A stretch of 64,000 nucleotides of DNA from Parabacteroides merdae ATCC 43184 (GCF_025151215.1 NZ_CP102286.1:2790001-2854000); one strand, 5' to 3'. Counted from the first letter of the stretch, positions 26,335 to 35,487 are shown. Notes: a model not told the origin generated them from the letters alone. Numbers and translations are program-made.

Positions 26335-27036
26335 ATGGCGAATAAAGAAAAAATAGATTACCTGCTTCTGGATATCCGGGAGCTTGAAACATTGGTTGCC
26401 GGCATGCGGGATGCAGAAGTGTATCCGGTGTCTTTTTTCGGCCAGACTTTCGACCTCACCCATAAGATTCTGAAGGACCTACATGCTTTGGAAACGGCCC
26501 AGATCGAAATGCTGCGTAAACAGATGGAAGAGCATCAGGCTCTGATCCAGTCTATTCCCCCATCGGTTGCCACTCCGGTACAAACAGTACAGGAAGCTTC
26601 GATTACAGCCCCGGCTCCGATTCCGGCCGAACCGGAGCCAGTCATCCAAGAGCAGGAAATCAGACAGGAGCTTCCTGCAGAACAAGGATTATCGGCCGGA
26701 CCGGAGCCAATCCCCGTTGAAGAGCCGGAGACTCCGGCAGTGGAAACATCCGGCAAAGTGATCCCCGCAGAGCGTCCCGGATTATTCCTCAACGACCTGT
26801 TGGAAAAGAAAAATTTTTCGGATTTCCGAAAGGCATTCAGCCTGAACGATCGTTTCCGTTTCCGCCGCGAGCTGTTCGGAGGTGATGAGGCACGGATGAA
26901 CAAAGTAATCAATGACCTGAACGATCTTCATTCGTATGAAGACTCGGTCACATATTTGAATAACGAATTAAAGTGGAATATAGAGGATGAAGCGGTAGCA
27001 GACTTTATCAAGCTGCTTGAAAAACGCTTCCTCTAA
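26335..27036 (+). CDS. Conserved hypothetical protein with Pro/Glu-rich linker
   Basis: I prefer the ATG at 26335 (MANKEKIDYLL), preceded by AAAAGGA, over the ATG four codons upstream at 26323. About 233 residues: an N-terminal helical part to about residue 75 (LLDIRELETLVAGMRDAEVYP ... LHALETAQIEMLRKQMEEHQ), a low-complexity linker rich in Pro, Glu and Ala (about 80-145), and a compact C-terminal domain (LFLNDLLEKKNFSDFRKAFSLNDRFRFRRELFGGDEARM ... AVADFIKLLEKRFL) that is the recognisable conserved part in Bacteroidales. No signal peptide. Function unknown. rsmI follows after 82 bases. Confidence 0.65.
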   Translation: MANKEKIDYLLLDIRELETLVAGMRDAEVYPVSFFGQTFDLTHKILKDLHALETAQIEMLRKQMEEHQALIQSIPPSVATPVQTVQEASITAPAPIPAEPEPVIQEQEIRQELPAEQGLSAGPEPIPVEEPETPAVETSGKVIPAERPGLFLNDLLEKKNFSDFRKAFSLNDRFRFRRELFGGDEARMNKVINDLNDLHSYEDSVTYLNNELKWNIEDEAVADFIKLLEKRFL

Positions 27037-27078
27037 GCAATGTGACAATGGACAATTGACAATGTATTTGTCTTTGTC

Positions 27079-27114
27079 TTTTTAATTGTCAATCGTCAAT
27101 TATCAATTAAAAAG
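27079..27114. repeat. Hairpin directly upstream of rsmI
   Basis: CTTTTTAATTG (27079-27089) and CAATTAAAAAG (27104-27114) are perfect complements, inside a run of GTCAAT/ATTGAC words typical of Bacteroidales intergenic DNA. It ends 4 bases before the rsmI ATG, so it could terminate the upstream transcript or occlude the start. Confidence 0.55.
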
Positions 27115-27118
27115 TGCT

Positions 27119-27823
27119 ATGGCAAAATTAACAGTAGTACCCACTCCCGTCGGAAATCTGGAAGATATGACGTTCCGGGCAATCCGCGTGCTGAAAGAGG
27201 CCGATCTCATTCTGGCGGAAGACACGCGTACTACAGGTATCCTGCTCAAACATTTCGAAATACAAAACAGGATGCAGTCGCACCATAAGTTCAACGAGCA
27301 TAAAACGGTCGAACAAGTGGCAGCCCGTATCAAGGCGGGCGAGAATATAGCATTGGTATCGGATGCCGGTACTCCCGCGATATCCGATCCGGGATTCATG
27401 TTAGTGCGTGAATGTGTACGTCAGGGTGTAGAAGTGGAATGCCTGCCGGGAGCCACGGCTTTCGTCCCGGCATTAGTTGCTTCGGGGCTGCCCAACGAGA
27501 AATTTTGCTTCGAAGGCTTTCTTCCCCAGAAGAAGGGAAGACAGACGCGCTTGAAAGAGCTCTCGACGGAATATCGCACCATCATCTTCTATGAGTCACC
27601 TTTCCGGCTGGTCAAGACATTGACACAACTAGCCGAGTTTTTCGGGAATGACCGCCCTGTTTCCGTATCACGTGAAATATCGAAGATACACGAAGAAACC
27701 GTACGCGGCACGCTCGAAGAAGTTATCGCTCACTTCACCGTGAACGAACCGAAAGGTGAAATTGTTATAGTATTAGCAGGCTTAAAAGATAAAAAGGACA
27801 AAGAGACAGGAACAGAAGTTTAA
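27119..27823 (+). CDS. rsmI: 16S rRNA (cytidine1402-2'-O)-methyltransferase RsmI
   Basis: Protein of 234 residues from the ATG at 27119 (MAKLTVVPTPVGNLEDMTFRAIRVLKEADLILAEDTRTT); the upstream ATG at 27086 lies in the intergenic hairpin and is rejected. Signature segments of the tetrapyrrole-methylase-fold family are present: TPVGNLEDMT, LVSDAGTPAISDPGF, GATAFVPALVASGLP and FEGFLPQKKGRQ. It methylates the ribose of C1402 in the 30S decoding site. It precedes the coiled-coil lipoprotein gene by 18 bases. Confidence 0.96.
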   Translation: MAKLTVVPTPVGNLEDMTFRAIRVLKEADLILAEDTRTTGILLKHFEIQNRMQSHHKFNEHKTVEQVAARIKAGENIALVSDAGTPAISDPGFMLVRECVRQGVEVECLPGATAFVPALVASGLPNEKFCFEGFLPQKKGRQTRLKELSTEYRTIIFYESPFRLVKTLTQLAEFFGNDRPVSVSREISKIHEETVRGTLEEVIAHFTVNEPKGEIVIVLAGLKDKKDKETGTEV

Positions 27824-27841
27824 CGTAACAACAGAAAGAAC

Positions 27842-28714
27842 ATGAAGAAAGTATTAATTGCAACAACGATTTGCACAGCCATGCTGGCCTCCTGCGGACA
27901 GAATTCAGCAGAATATAAGAAGCTGAAAGCAGAAAACGACTCTCTGAGAATCGAAAACACCAAAAGCAATGCCGAGATGGATGAAATCCTCGGAACCCTC
28001 AATGACGTAGAGGCTGACATCCAGTCTATTCGTGATGCAGAAAATTATCTCAACATACAGCAACAAAAGGGAGATCTGAATAAGAGTAATCGCGAACAGA
28101 TCAAAGAAAACATGCAGTTGATCAGCGAAACACTGAAAAAGAACAAACAGCAGATCAGCGAACTGGAAGAGAAACTGAAAAAGAGCGGAATCCAATCCTC
28201 GGCTTTGAGGAAAACAATCAGCCGCCTTTCTTCCGAACTTGACCAGAAAGCCAATATGATTGTCACGCTACAGGAAGATCTGGCAAAGAAGAATGTTCGT
28301 ATCCAGGAATTAGACGAAATGGTTGCTTCTTTGAACGAAGACGTGGAAGACTTGTCCACTACAACTGCGGCCCAGTCCGAGAAGTTGCAAGAACAGGACA
28401 AACAACTTCATACTGCTTATTATTGCTTCGGCACGGCGAAAGAACTGAAAGACCAAAAAATCCTTTCCGGTGGCGGCTTGTTTGCCAAATCCAAAGTATT
28501 GCAGAGCGGCTTCAATAAAGATTATTTCATTTCTATCGATATCCGCGAAGTGAAGGAAATCCCGCTGTTCGCAGGCAAGGCAAAGCTGAAATCCAATCAC
28601 CCGGAAGGTTCTTACGAATTTGTGAAGGACGAGGACGGCAATATGACATTGAAGATCACGGACGAAAAAGCGTTCTGGAGCCTTGGCAAGTATTTGGTGA
28701 TTGAAGTAGGATGA
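27842..28714 (+). CDS. Coiled-coil lipoprotein
   Basis: Lipoprotein of 290 residues; lipobox MLASC with Cys18. Residues about 25-195 are one long coiled coil (heptads such as EYKKLKAENDSLRIENTKSNAEMDEILGTLNDVEADI and KKNKQQISELEEKLKKS). The C-terminal globular part (TAYYCFGTAKELKDQKILSGGGLFAKSKVLQ ... AFWSLGKYLVIEVG) is conserved in Bacteroidales lipoproteins of unknown function. It overlaps the next gene by 4 bases (ATGA), so the two are translationally coupled. Confidence 0.75.
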   Translation: MKKVLIATTICTAMLASCGQNSAEYKKLKAENDSLRIENTKSNAEMDEILGTLNDVEADIQSIRDAENYLNIQQQKGDLNKSNREQIKENMQLISETLKKNKQQISELEEKLKKSGIQSSALRKTISRLSSELDQKANMIVTLQEDLAKKNVRIQELDEMVASLNEDVEDLSTTTAAQSEKLQEQDKQLHTAYYCFGTAKELKDQKILSGGGLFAKSKVLQSGFNKDYFISIDIREVKEIPLFAGKAKLKSNHPEGSYEFVKDEDGNMTLKITDEKAFWSLGKYLVIEVG

Positions 28715-29406
28715 TGAAATACAAAAGTCTTTTTATTGATTTGGACGATACCCTTTGGGACACGTACCATAATAATAAGGAATGCCTCGAAGAAGTATAT
28801 ACCGCTCACCACTTTGACCGGTATTATGCCTCCTTCGAGGCTTTTTTCGAGATCTACTGGCCACACAACAACCTGCTATGGGAACAGTACCGCAACAATG
28901 AAATAGACCGCCAGACATTGATCATCGAACGTTTTCGCTATATGCTCCGCCCGTTAGGGATAGAAGACACAAAATCGGTACTGGCGATCAACAACGATTT
29001 CCTGCAACGAACAACCCGTAAAACACGCCTAGTACCGGGAGCAATCGAGCTATTGGAATACCTGCGTCCCTCCTATCGCATGTATATCCTGTCCAATGGT
29101 TTCCGGGAAGTCCAATTCAAAAAGCTCTGCAATTCCGGTCTGGCCCCCTATTTCAAAAGGATGATCCTATCTGAAGATGCCTGCATCCAGAAACCTCATA
29201 AGGAGATTTTCGATTTCGCCCTTAAAAATACCAACTCCCGCCGAAGCGAAAGCCTGATGATCGGCGACAGTTGGGAAGCCGACATTATCGGTGCCCACAA
29301 TTCCAAAATCGACCAGCTATGGCTGAATCCGAAAGGGCTGCCGGCAAAAGAATTCATACCGACTTACACGGTTGGAAGCTTGGAGGAGATCAAACGGATC
29401 TTATGA
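28711..29406 (+). CDS. HAD-family hydrolase, YjjG-type noncanonical pyrimidine nucleotidase
   Basis: Protein of 231 residues. The HAD nucleophile motif is FIDLDDTLWD (Asp10, Asp12), motif II is ILSNGF, and motif IV is MIGDSWEADIIGA. The helical cap between about 20 and 95 and the overall length match the YjjG group, which dephosphorylates noncanonical pyrimidine nucleotides. Substrate assignment is by resemblance only. Its ATG overlaps the TGA of the coiled-coil lipoprotein gene. Confidence 0.8.
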   Translation: MMKYKSLFIDLDDTLWDTYHNNKECLEEVYTAHHFDRYYASFEAFFEIYWPHNNLLWEQYRNNEIDRQTLIIERFRYMLRPLGIEDTKSVLAINNDFLQRTTRKTRLVPGAIELLEYLRPSYRMYILSNGFREVQFKKLCNSGLAPYFKRMILSEDACIQKPHKEIFDFALKNTNSRRSESLMIGDSWEADIIGAHNSKIDQLWLNPKGLPAKEFIPTYTVGSLEEIKRIL

Positions 29407-29422
29407 CTTACACCTAAAAGAA

Positions 29423-29464
29423 AAGGAACCGGAAAAGCCGTCTTCCTGCCCTTTCCGATTCCTT
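29423..29464. terminator. Hairpin between convergent HAD and outer-membrane protein genes
   Basis: AAGGAA-C-CGGAAA (29423-29435) pairs with TTTCCG-A-TTCCTT (29452-29464), a 12-bp stem with one mismatch, between the two convergent stops. Probably a two-way terminator. Confidence 0.5.
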
Positions 29465-29487
29465 CCCTCTCTTCAGGATGCCTCCTG

Positions 29488-29973
29488 TCAAAAATTATAA
29501 TGGAAACCGATGCTGATATTTTCCGTGTCGAAGTTCACACCTCCAAAATCAGAAGTTCCGTTGTACGAATCGCTATAACCAAGAAATCCGACTTTAGTGA
29601 CAAAAGATATATGTTCCGTCGCTTTCAAAGAAAGTCCCGGACGCAATCCCAACCGGAAACCGGTATCACCGTCACCGGCAGCAATCCCAATCGTCCCATC
29701 GACAAACAATCCCACAATACCCGTCTTATAAAACGTATAGCGAGCATACGGAGCAAACTGGAAACGGTTATAATCATCGTAATGCGTATAACCGATTTCA
29801 CCCCCCACGGCCCATTGGTCAGTCAAATGACATCCCACTTCCGGTGAGATCTGGAAAACAAACTCACTATCTTCACTACCGACTGTAAAACCACCGCCAA
29901 TATACACCTCCTGTGCACCGACCGAGCAAATCGCCATAAAGGCAATCATGCATGAAACAAATAACTTCTTCAT
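29488..29973 (-). CDS. Small outer-membrane beta-barrel protein
   Basis: Protein of 161 residues with a signal peptide (MKKLFVSCMIAFMAICSVGAQ). The rest alternates hydrophobic and polar residues in about eight strands (VYIGGGFTVGSEDSEFVFQISPEVGCHLTDQWAVGGEIGYTHY ... ISIGFHYNF) and ends in Phe, as barrels of the OmpX/OmpW size class do. It follows prfC by 25 bases on the same strand. Substrate or role unknown. Confidence 0.8.
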   Translation of the reverse strand: MKKLFVSCMIAFMAICSVGAQEVYIGGGFTVGSEDSEFVFQISPEVGCHLTDQWAVGGEIGYTHYDDYNRFQFAPYARYTFYKTGIVGLFVDGTIGIAAGDGDTGFRLGLRPGLSLKATEHISFVTKVGFLGYSDSYNGTSDFGGVNFDTENISIGFHYNF

Positions 29974-29998
29974 TTTACTTTATTATATATAAATATTA

Positions 29999-31579
29999 TT
30001 AGAACTCTGAGGTAAAATGGAATTTGATATCGGGGAAATCCTGCTGTGCCATCATCAACACATAGCTGGAATCGGCCAGATAGACATCGCGGCCCTCTTT
30101 GTCGAGCGCCATATATTGAGCTTTACGGCGTTTGAAGTTTTCAAGAGCGGCAGCATTGTCGCTTTCTATCCAGCAAGCCTTATAGAGGCTGATCGGTTCC
30201 CACTTACACTGTGCGCCGTATTCGTGGAGCAAGCGGTACTGGATCACTTCGAACTGCAATTGTCCGACCGTACCGATAATCTTACGTCCGTTGAACTGGT
30301 TGGTAAAAAGCTGGGCGACGCCTTCATCCATCAACTGCTCGATGCCCTTGTTCAACTGCTTGGCCTTCATAGGATCGGCATTCTCGATATATTTGAACAT
30401 TTCAGGAGAGAAACTCGGCAATCCTTTGAAATGAAGTTCTTCACCGGAAGTCAGCGTATCACCGATCTTGAAGTTTCCGGTATCAGGCAAACCGATGATA
30501 TCGCCGGCAAAAGCCTCGTCCACCACTTCCTTCTTCTGCGCCATGAAAGCTGTAGGACTGCTGAAACGCATCATCTTTCCGAAACGGACATGCTTGTAGT
30601 TGGCATTACGTTCGAAACGTCCGGAACAAATCTTCACGAAAGCAATACAACTGCGATGGTTAGGGTCCATATTGGCATGGATCTTGAAAACGAAGCCGGA
30701 GAAAGCATCCTCTTCCGGATCGACCACCCGTTCCACAGCCGATACAGGACGGGGAGAAGGAGCGATATTGATAAAGCAATCCAGCAACTCTTTTACCCCG
30801 AAGTTATTCAAGGCAGAACCAAAAAACACGGGAGCAATATCTCCTTTCAGATAAGTATCGACATCGAATTCAGGATAAACCCCTTCTATCAGTTCGATAT
30901 CGGAACGGAGCTTTTCTGCCTGTCCGGCATCGATATAGTTTTCAAGTTCCGGGCTGTTGATATCCTTAAATTCCACATTCTCCGTCACATATTGCTTACT
31001 CGGAGTATAGAGATTCAGTTTCTGTTCATATATATTATAGACGCCACGGAACCGCTGTCCCATGTCGATCGGCCAGCTCAGCGGGCGCACATTGATATGC
31101 AGCTCCTCTTCGATCTCGTCCAGCAAGTCGAACGGGTCCTTACCGTCGCGGTCCATCTTATTGACAAACACGATCACGGGAGTCTTACGCATACGGCAGA
31201 CTTCCATCAACTTACGGGTCTGGGCTTCCACACCTTTTGCGGTATCGATCACGATAATAACGCTATCCACAGCCGTCAGCGTACGAAACGTATCTTCAGC
31301 GAAATCCTGGTGGCCGGGCGTATCGAGGATATTGATTTTATGGCCGGAATAATCGAAAGCCATCACGGAGGTTGCGACGGAGATTCCACGCTGCTTTTCA
31401 ATTTCCATCCAGTCGGAGGTAGCTGTCTTCTTGATCTTGTTAGACTTTACGGCTCCTGCCACATGAATGGCACCTCCAAAGAGCAACAGTTTTTCGGTAA
31501 GAGTCGTCTTACCGGCATCCGGGTGGCTGATAATAGCAAACGTTCTTCTTCTCTCAATCTCTTCTGAATACTGACTCAT
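29999..31579 (-). CDS. prfC: Peptide chain release factor 3
   Basis: GTPase of 526 residues. P-loop [18 protein letters not shown] (about 14-31), DTPGHQDF (switch II), [21 protein letters not shown] (base specificity), then domain 2 and the C-terminal RF3 domain ([21 protein letters not shown]). RF3 releases RF1/RF2 from the ribosome after peptide release. A large open frame of 516 codons runs on the opposite strand but has no family features. It lies in a minus-strand group with rfbD 11 bases upstream. Confidence 0.97.
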   Translation of the reverse strand: MSQYSEEIERRRTFAIISHPDAGKTTLTEKLLLFGGAIHVAGAVKSNKIKKTATSDWMEIEKQRGISVATSVMAFDYSGHKINILDTPGHQDFAEDTFRTLTAVDSVIIVIDTAKGVEAQTRKLMEVCRMRKTPVIVFVNKMDRDGKDPFDLLDEIEEELHINVRPLSWPIDMGQRFRGVYNIYEQKLNLYTPSKQYVTENVEFKDINSPELENYIDAGQAEKLRSDIELIEGVYPEFDVDTYLKGDIAPVFFGSALNNFGVKELLDCFINIAPSPRPVSAVERVVDPEEDAFSGFVFKIHANMDPNHRSCIAFVKICSGRFERNANYKHVRFGKMMRFSSPTAFMAQKKEVVDEAFAGDIIGLPDTGNFKIGDTLTSGEELHFKGLPSFSPEMFKYIENADPMKAKQLNKGIEQLMDEGVAQLFTNQFNGRKIIGTVGQLQFEVIQYRLLHEYGAQCKWEPISLYKACWIESDNAAALENFKRRKAQYMALDKEGRDVYLADSSYVLMMAQQDFPDIKFHFTSEF

Positions 31580-31590
31580 TGTTATTTATC

Positions 31591-32457
31591 TTATTTTGTT
31601 ATTCTTTTCATACATTCACGCAGACTCGCTTCCCAATGGGATATACTGATCTTATAGATCGTTTTGATCTTAGCCTTGTTCAGGACACTGAAATGCGGAC
31701 GGGCAGCCTTCGCCGGATAATCTTTGGACTCGATCGGGAGAACACGGCAGGGGGCATTCCCTAACTCCATAATCTTCACGGCAAAATCATACCAACTGCA
31801 AACCCCTTCGTTAGAATAATGATAGATACCGGGAACGAAAGCATCCGCCTCCGCCTGCACCAACACCGCAAAAATGGCAGCCGCCAGATCCCCGGCATAC
31901 GTCGGCGAACCAATCTGGTCGAACACGACAGACAACTGTTCCCGTTCATTTCCCAGACGCAACATCGTCTTGACAAAATTATTACCGAACTCAGAGTAAA
32001 GCCATGCCGTCCGGATGATTACTGCATCCGGGCACACCTCCTGCAAAGCCTGTTCACCGGCAAGTTTCGTACGCCCGTAGACAGAGGCCGGACAAGTATT
32101 GTCCGTTTCCACATAAGGCAAATGATTTGTGCCGTCAAACACATAATCGGTAGAAACATGGATCACCCTCGCCCCAGCCATACGTGCCGCCTCGCCCAAG
32201 TTTCGTACGGCATCCCGGTTGATACGAAGGCAAAGAGCTTCGTCATCCTCCGCCTTATCCACAGCCGTATAGGCGGCACAATTGATGATATAATCGACTT
32301 GCTTCTCCTTAACAAAAGCATTCACGGCTTGAGCATCGCAGATGTCAAGCGTATCCACATCCGTAAACACAAACGCATATTGCGGATATCCGGCAGCTAA
32401 CCGACGGATCGAATTGCCCAGTTGCCCGTTAGCCCCTGTTACTAAAATCGTTTTCAT
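31591..32457 (-). CDS. rfbD: dTDP-4-dehydrorhamnose reductase
   Basis: Protein of 288 residues of the short-chain dehydrogenase fold. NAD(P)-binding motif GANGQLGNSIRR at 8-19, VIHVSTDYVFDGTNHLPYVETD near 97-118 and catalytic YGRTKLAGE (Tyr and Lys) near 126-134. It reduces dTDP-4-dehydro-rhamnose to dTDP-L-rhamnose, used in surface polysaccharides. The other rml genes are not adjacent. It is 6 bases after the DUF4924 gene. Confidence 0.93.
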   Translation of the reverse strand: MKTILVTGANGQLGNSIRRLAAGYPQYAFVFTDVDTLDICDAQAVNAFVKEKQVDYIINCAAYTAVDKAEDDEALCLRINRDAVRNLGEAARMAGARVIHVSTDYVFDGTNHLPYVETDNTCPASVYGRTKLAGEQALQEVCPDAVIIRTAWLYSEFGNNFVKTMLRLGNEREQLSVVFDQIGSPTYAGDLAAAIFAVLVQAEADAFVPGIYHYSNEGVCSWYDFAVKIMELGNAPCRVLPIESKDYPAKAARPHFSVLNKAKIKTIYKISISHWEASLRECMKRITK

Positions 32458-32463
32458 CTTGTC

Positions 32464-33012
32464 TTATTCTTCTAATTTCAGTTCCCCATTCATATCTTCA
32501 CGATACTTCTCGGCCAGAAGTGCCAGGAACGAACTGATCTGTTTGATCCCCTCCATCGTTTCAGGGCTGATTTCCTTCCCTTGCATCTTCAGCATCAGGA
32601 AACCGTAAATAGCATTGAAGCAAGTCTCCAACTCAGGCAAGTCCTCGCCGCCCGATTTGGCACGGAGCTGAACGATAAAGGGGAGTGTTTTATAATAGGC
32701 CGCCCCATACACCATTTCCTTCGGCGATTTCAAAAGACGGAGGTGCAGATCGGTCAGGGCAATGATCACATTCTTGTTCAGCTGGATATGTCCCTTTTCC
32801 ATCACCCCTTCGGAACGCATCATCTCGATTAGTTCCTCATACCATTTGGCGATTTCTTCCTTTATATCGTCCGGTTGGTCGTAACGATCTACAACCGTGC
32901 GGCGGATCGAATCCATATCGAAGTTATTGGCACGTATCAGGTCTTCCACCTGCCACATGTACAACAGATATTCGGCTATATTTTCTTTTCTTTTTCGTCT
33001 TGCAATAATCAT
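32464..33012 (-). CDS. DUF4924-family protein
   Basis: All-helical soluble protein of 182 residues (MIIARRKRKENIAEYLLYMWQVEDLIRANNFDMDSIRRTVVD), matching what I know of DUF4924, a Bacteroidetes family of unknown function. It overlaps the upstream Mur-ligase-like gene by 4 bases and precedes rfbD by 6 bases, so it sits in the middle of a tight operon with rfbD and prfC. Confidence 0.8.
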   Translation of the reverse strand: MIIARRKRKENIAEYLLYMWQVEDLIRANNFDMDSIRRTVVDRYDQPDDIKEEIAKWYEELIEMMRSEGVMEKGHIQLNKNVIIALTDLHLRLLKSPKEMVYGAAYYKTLPFIVQLRAKSGGEDLPELETCFNAIYGFLMLKMQGKEISPETMEGIKQISSFLALLAEKYREDMNGELKLEE

Positions 33013-33938
33013 GGTTGCAAAGATACACTATATTCGGATAATGCCTGATAAAAATCCGCATCTTTTACACCTAACTGGCGGCAGGCCAGGCGGGCAGCAT
33101 TCAGGTTGATCAGGAAAAAGCGATCCGGAATATAGACGGGAAAGTCCCCGTAGCGAGTCTGCAAATAGGTCTTTCCCTCTTTCTCGACCACGACATGCTG
33201 GTCGTAAGGCATGGCTGTAATGTCTTCGCGAACCTCTTGCGCAAGCTGTTTGACAACCGGATCGCCGTCGAAATAGATCAGCTTTCCCCCGCGTTCGATA
33301 GAAGAGGCGAACGTACGGAAAGTCGTGTGATAGGCTTCCGGTGTGGCGTGATCGGTAGCGGAAGTCCACATCAGATTGGTCAGAATAGCGATATGCGGAC
33401 GATAGAACTCAAGCTGGAACCGTTTCTCCAAAGCAGACGTTACATGCTCATCACCTTCGATAATCGCGATCCGAGCTTCATAACTCAGATGCACACGGTC
33501 GGGCAACAAGGGGACTTCGCTGGTCAACGCATAGTCGAACGCCAGTTTCTGCCGTTTCAGGGCGCACACAATCATCGAGATGATCGTCTTCTTTCCCCGG
33601 CTACCGGCAACAACAACCCGCGTCTTCTCTTTCGTCCGCTGAAAGATGAATTCAGGTATCGAAAGCACTAATAATCCCAGTTCCTTTGCACGTATCAATT
33701 CGGGGTTATCCTGCCGGACTGTGGCCCCTAATACCACAAAATGTATATCTTTAGTTAATCTCTCCGGGAACCACCCGTCTCCATGACAAGTACACCCCTC
33801 TTTTTCCAGTCTGGCAAGGGTCGTATCAGTCAGTCCAACACCGGATACACTTACTTCATATCCTTTTTGGTGGATAGCCAGGGCTAAGTCAAACAACAGA
33901 GGCTCGGTTACGGAGATTAAATGAACTTTTCGCATCAC
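33009..33938 (-). CDS. Mur-ligase-like protein lacking the C-terminal domain
   Basis: Protein of 309 residues. The N-terminal half has a Rossmann start (MRKVHLISVTEPLLFDLALAIHQKGYEVSVSG) and LGATVRQDNPELIRAKELGLLVLSIPEFI, like MurC/Mpl domain 1. The P-loop VVAGSRGKKTIISMIV (about 110-125) replaces the usual GTxGKT. IIEGDEH and ILTNLMWTSATDHATPEAYH correspond to the central-domain motifs. The protein ends where the third, amino-acid-binding domain of Mur ligases would begin; true ligases are about 450 residues. It may act on recycled muropeptides or be a regulatory relative of Mpl. It overlaps the next gene by 4 bases. Confidence 0.75.
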   Translation of the reverse strand: MMRKVHLISVTEPLLFDLALAIHQKGYEVSVSGVGLTDTTLARLEKEGCTCHGDGWFPERLTKDIHFVVLGATVRQDNPELIRAKELGLLVLSIPEFIFQRTKEKTRVVVAGSRGKKTIISMIVCALKRQKLAFDYALTSEVPLLPDRVHLSYEARIAIIEGDEHVTSALEKRFQLEFYRPHIAILTNLMWTSATDHATPEAYHTTFRTFASSIERGGKLIYFDGDPVVKQLAQEVREDITAMPYDQHVVVEKEGKTYLQTRYGDFPVYIPDRFFLINLNAARLACRQLGVKDADFYQALSEYSVSLQP

Positions 33939-33952
33939 TCAGATTTTGCCTG

Positions 33953-34015
33953 CAAATGTACACAATTTCATTCACGCTTCGCATGGGTTTGAAAGAAAAA
34001 ACTTCCCTATCTTTG
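33953..34015. promoter_or_regulatory. Divergent promoters of the Mur-like operon and the MBL-fold gene
   Basis: TACATTTG on the minus strand (33960 to 33953) serves the Mur-like/DUF4924/rfbD/prfC group. TATCTTTG on the plus strand at 34008-34015 serves the MBL-fold gene, giving a leader of roughly 12 bases. Confidence 0.6.
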
Positions 34016-34033
34016 TTGGAAAAAGTATAATTT

Positions 34034-34885
34034 ATGGATATTCAACTTATAGACACAGGCTTTTTCCATGCAGACGGAGGTGCCATGTTCGGTGCGATTC
34101 CCAAAACTGCTTGGAGCCGCCGTTATCCAAGCGATAAACAAAATGGATGCATCTTGGCTATGCGCAGCATGTTAGTCCGCGACGGGAACGGGAAGATCGT
34201 ACTCGTCGACAACGGGGCGGGTAACAAACACCTGAAACAACTCAGCTATTACAACTTCTTCGACCTGGTCGATCTGAAGGATGAACTTCAAAGGCGGGAT
34301 GTTGCCTGTGAGGATGTTACAGATGTCATACTCACACATCTCCACTTCGACCATTGCGGATATACGACACAAAAAGAAGAGCAGACCGGTGGAAAGCCTC
34401 TCTTCAAAATGGCCTTCCCAAACGCCATCCACTGGGTAAGCCGTGCACAGTGGGAGAACTTCCTTCACCCGAACGCACTCGAAGCCGACTCCTATTTCAT
34501 CGAAAACATGCAGGCCGTCTACGACAGCGGCAAACTTCGCCTCATCGAAAATGACACGAATCTCTGCCCCGGCATCGACCTGCGGCTGTTCGACGGACAT
34601 ACGCCGGGGCAAATCGCACCTTATATCACGACACCTGAGCGCACTTATGTCTTCGCCGGCGATGTCATCCCGTTAGCGGCAAGCGTCTCGCCCCTCTGGA
34701 TCTCGGCATACGACACCTATCCTGTCGTTTCCTACAACGAAAAAATGCGGATGCTGGAAGAAGCCGCCTCAGAGAAACAGGCAGTCATCTACTGTCACGA
34801 CGCCTATACTCAGTGTACTACCGTGAAAAAGGTGAACGACTTTTTCAAGGCAGATCAAAAAGTTTCACTTTTTTCCATAGGGTGA
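34034..34885 (+). CDS. MBL-fold metallohydrolase
   Basis: Cytoplasmic protein of 283 residues. The metal-binding motif is THLHFDHCG with His102, His104, Asp106 and His107; further ligands are in FDGHTPGQI and VIYCHD. The quorum-quenching lactonase/PNGM-like subgroup of metallo-beta-lactamase-fold enzymes has this layout, but the substrate cannot be stated. Its stop codon lies in the first unit of the short repeat array that follows. Confidence 0.85.
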   Translation: MDIQLIDTGFFHADGGAMFGAIPKTAWSRRYPSDKQNGCILAMRSMLVRDGNGKIVLVDNGAGNKHLKQLSYYNFFDLVDLKDELQRRDVACEDVTDVILTHLHFDHCGYTTQKEEQTGGKPLFKMAFPNAIHWVSRAQWENFLHPNALEADSYFIENMQAVYDSGKLRLIENDTNLCPGIDLRLFDGHTPGQIAPYITTPERTYVFAGDVIPLAASVSPLWISAYDTYPVVSYNEKMRMLEEAASEKQAVIYCHDAYTQCTTVKKVNDFFKADQKVSLFSIG

Positions 34886-34948
34886 AAATAAAGTCTCCCG
34901 CAGGTAAAAATAAAGTTTCATCGACAGGAAACTAAAGTTACCCTTACA
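34881..34948. repeat. Short A-rich tandem repeat at the 3' end of the MBL gene
   Basis: Three units of 22, 24 and 22 bases begin GGTGAAAATAAAG, GGTAAAAATAAAG and GGAAACTAAAG. A degenerate fourth follows. The first unit contains the stop codon of the upstream gene. Similar in period to the array at 26.0 kb but different in sequence. Confidence 0.6.
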
Positions 34949-35022
34949 TGAAACTACAACAAGATTACTACCGGACTAAAGAAAAAGCCGGTTGTATTGT
35001 AGGGCAGTCTGCTATTTATCTT

Positions 35023-35030
35023 TATCTTTG
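35023..35030 (+). promoter_or_regulatory. -7 element TATCTTTG of the Dabb-GH20 operon
   Basis: Exact match to TAnnTTTG, 34 bases before the ATG at 35064. This supports the internal ATG as the true start, because the longer frame from 34992 would begin upstream of the promoter. Confidence 0.6.
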
Positions 35031-35063
35031 TCTGATTATAATCATAAATTAATCCTGATCATC

Positions 35064-35450
35064 ATGAAAAAGACAATCTTCGCTTCACTGACAATCCTGA
35101 CATTCTCGGCCCTGATGTTCTGTTGCAGCAATGCTCCCAAGCAGGAGAAAGTGCTTCGCCACGTTGTCATGTTCGGTTTCAAACCGGAAGTTTCCGCCCA
35201 ACAGATCAAGGAAGTCGAAGAAGCTTTCTGTGCACTTCCCTCCCAGATAGACCTGATCAAAGGGTACGAATGGGGAACGGATTGCAGTCCCGAAGGATTG
35301 CAACAGGGATTGACGCACTGTTTCTTCCTGACTTTCCATTCGGATGCCGACCGAGACGCCTACCTGATCCATCCGGCGCATAAGGCTTTCGGGAAAGTAT
35401 TAGGAGACAAGGCTTCTGCCGTCACCGTCGTGGACTACTGGACCAAATAA
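35064..35450 (+). CDS. Dabb-domain (stress-responsive alpha/beta barrel) lipoprotein
   Basis: The ATG at 35064 gives 128 residues with a lipoprotein signal (MKKTIFASLTILTFSALMFCC). The mature part starts VLRHVVMFGFKPEVSAQQIKEVEEAFCALPSQI and has the Dabb features, with KGYEWGTDCSPEGLQQGLTHCFFLTFHSDADRDAYLIHPAHKAFG. Dabb proteins form small dimeric barrels; some are enzymes, but the function of secreted forms is unknown. It is 37 bases before the hexosaminidase gene and probably in the same transcript. Confidence 0.88.
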   Translation: MKKTIFASLTILTFSALMFCCSNAPKQEKVLRHVVMFGFKPEVSAQQIKEVEEAFCALPSQIDLIKGYEWGTDCSPEGLQQGLTHCFFLTFHSDADRDAYLIHPAHKAFGKVLGDKASAVTVVDYWTK

Positions 35451-35487
35451 GAATTATTATTTTTCTCACTTATAACATTTTAAACGC

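Noticed and set aside
30017..31567. A 516-codon open frame on the plus strand opposite prfC
   Set aside because: It mirrors the highly constrained prfC frame, has no family motif, and its composition (many His, Phe, Ile) is that of an antisense frame.
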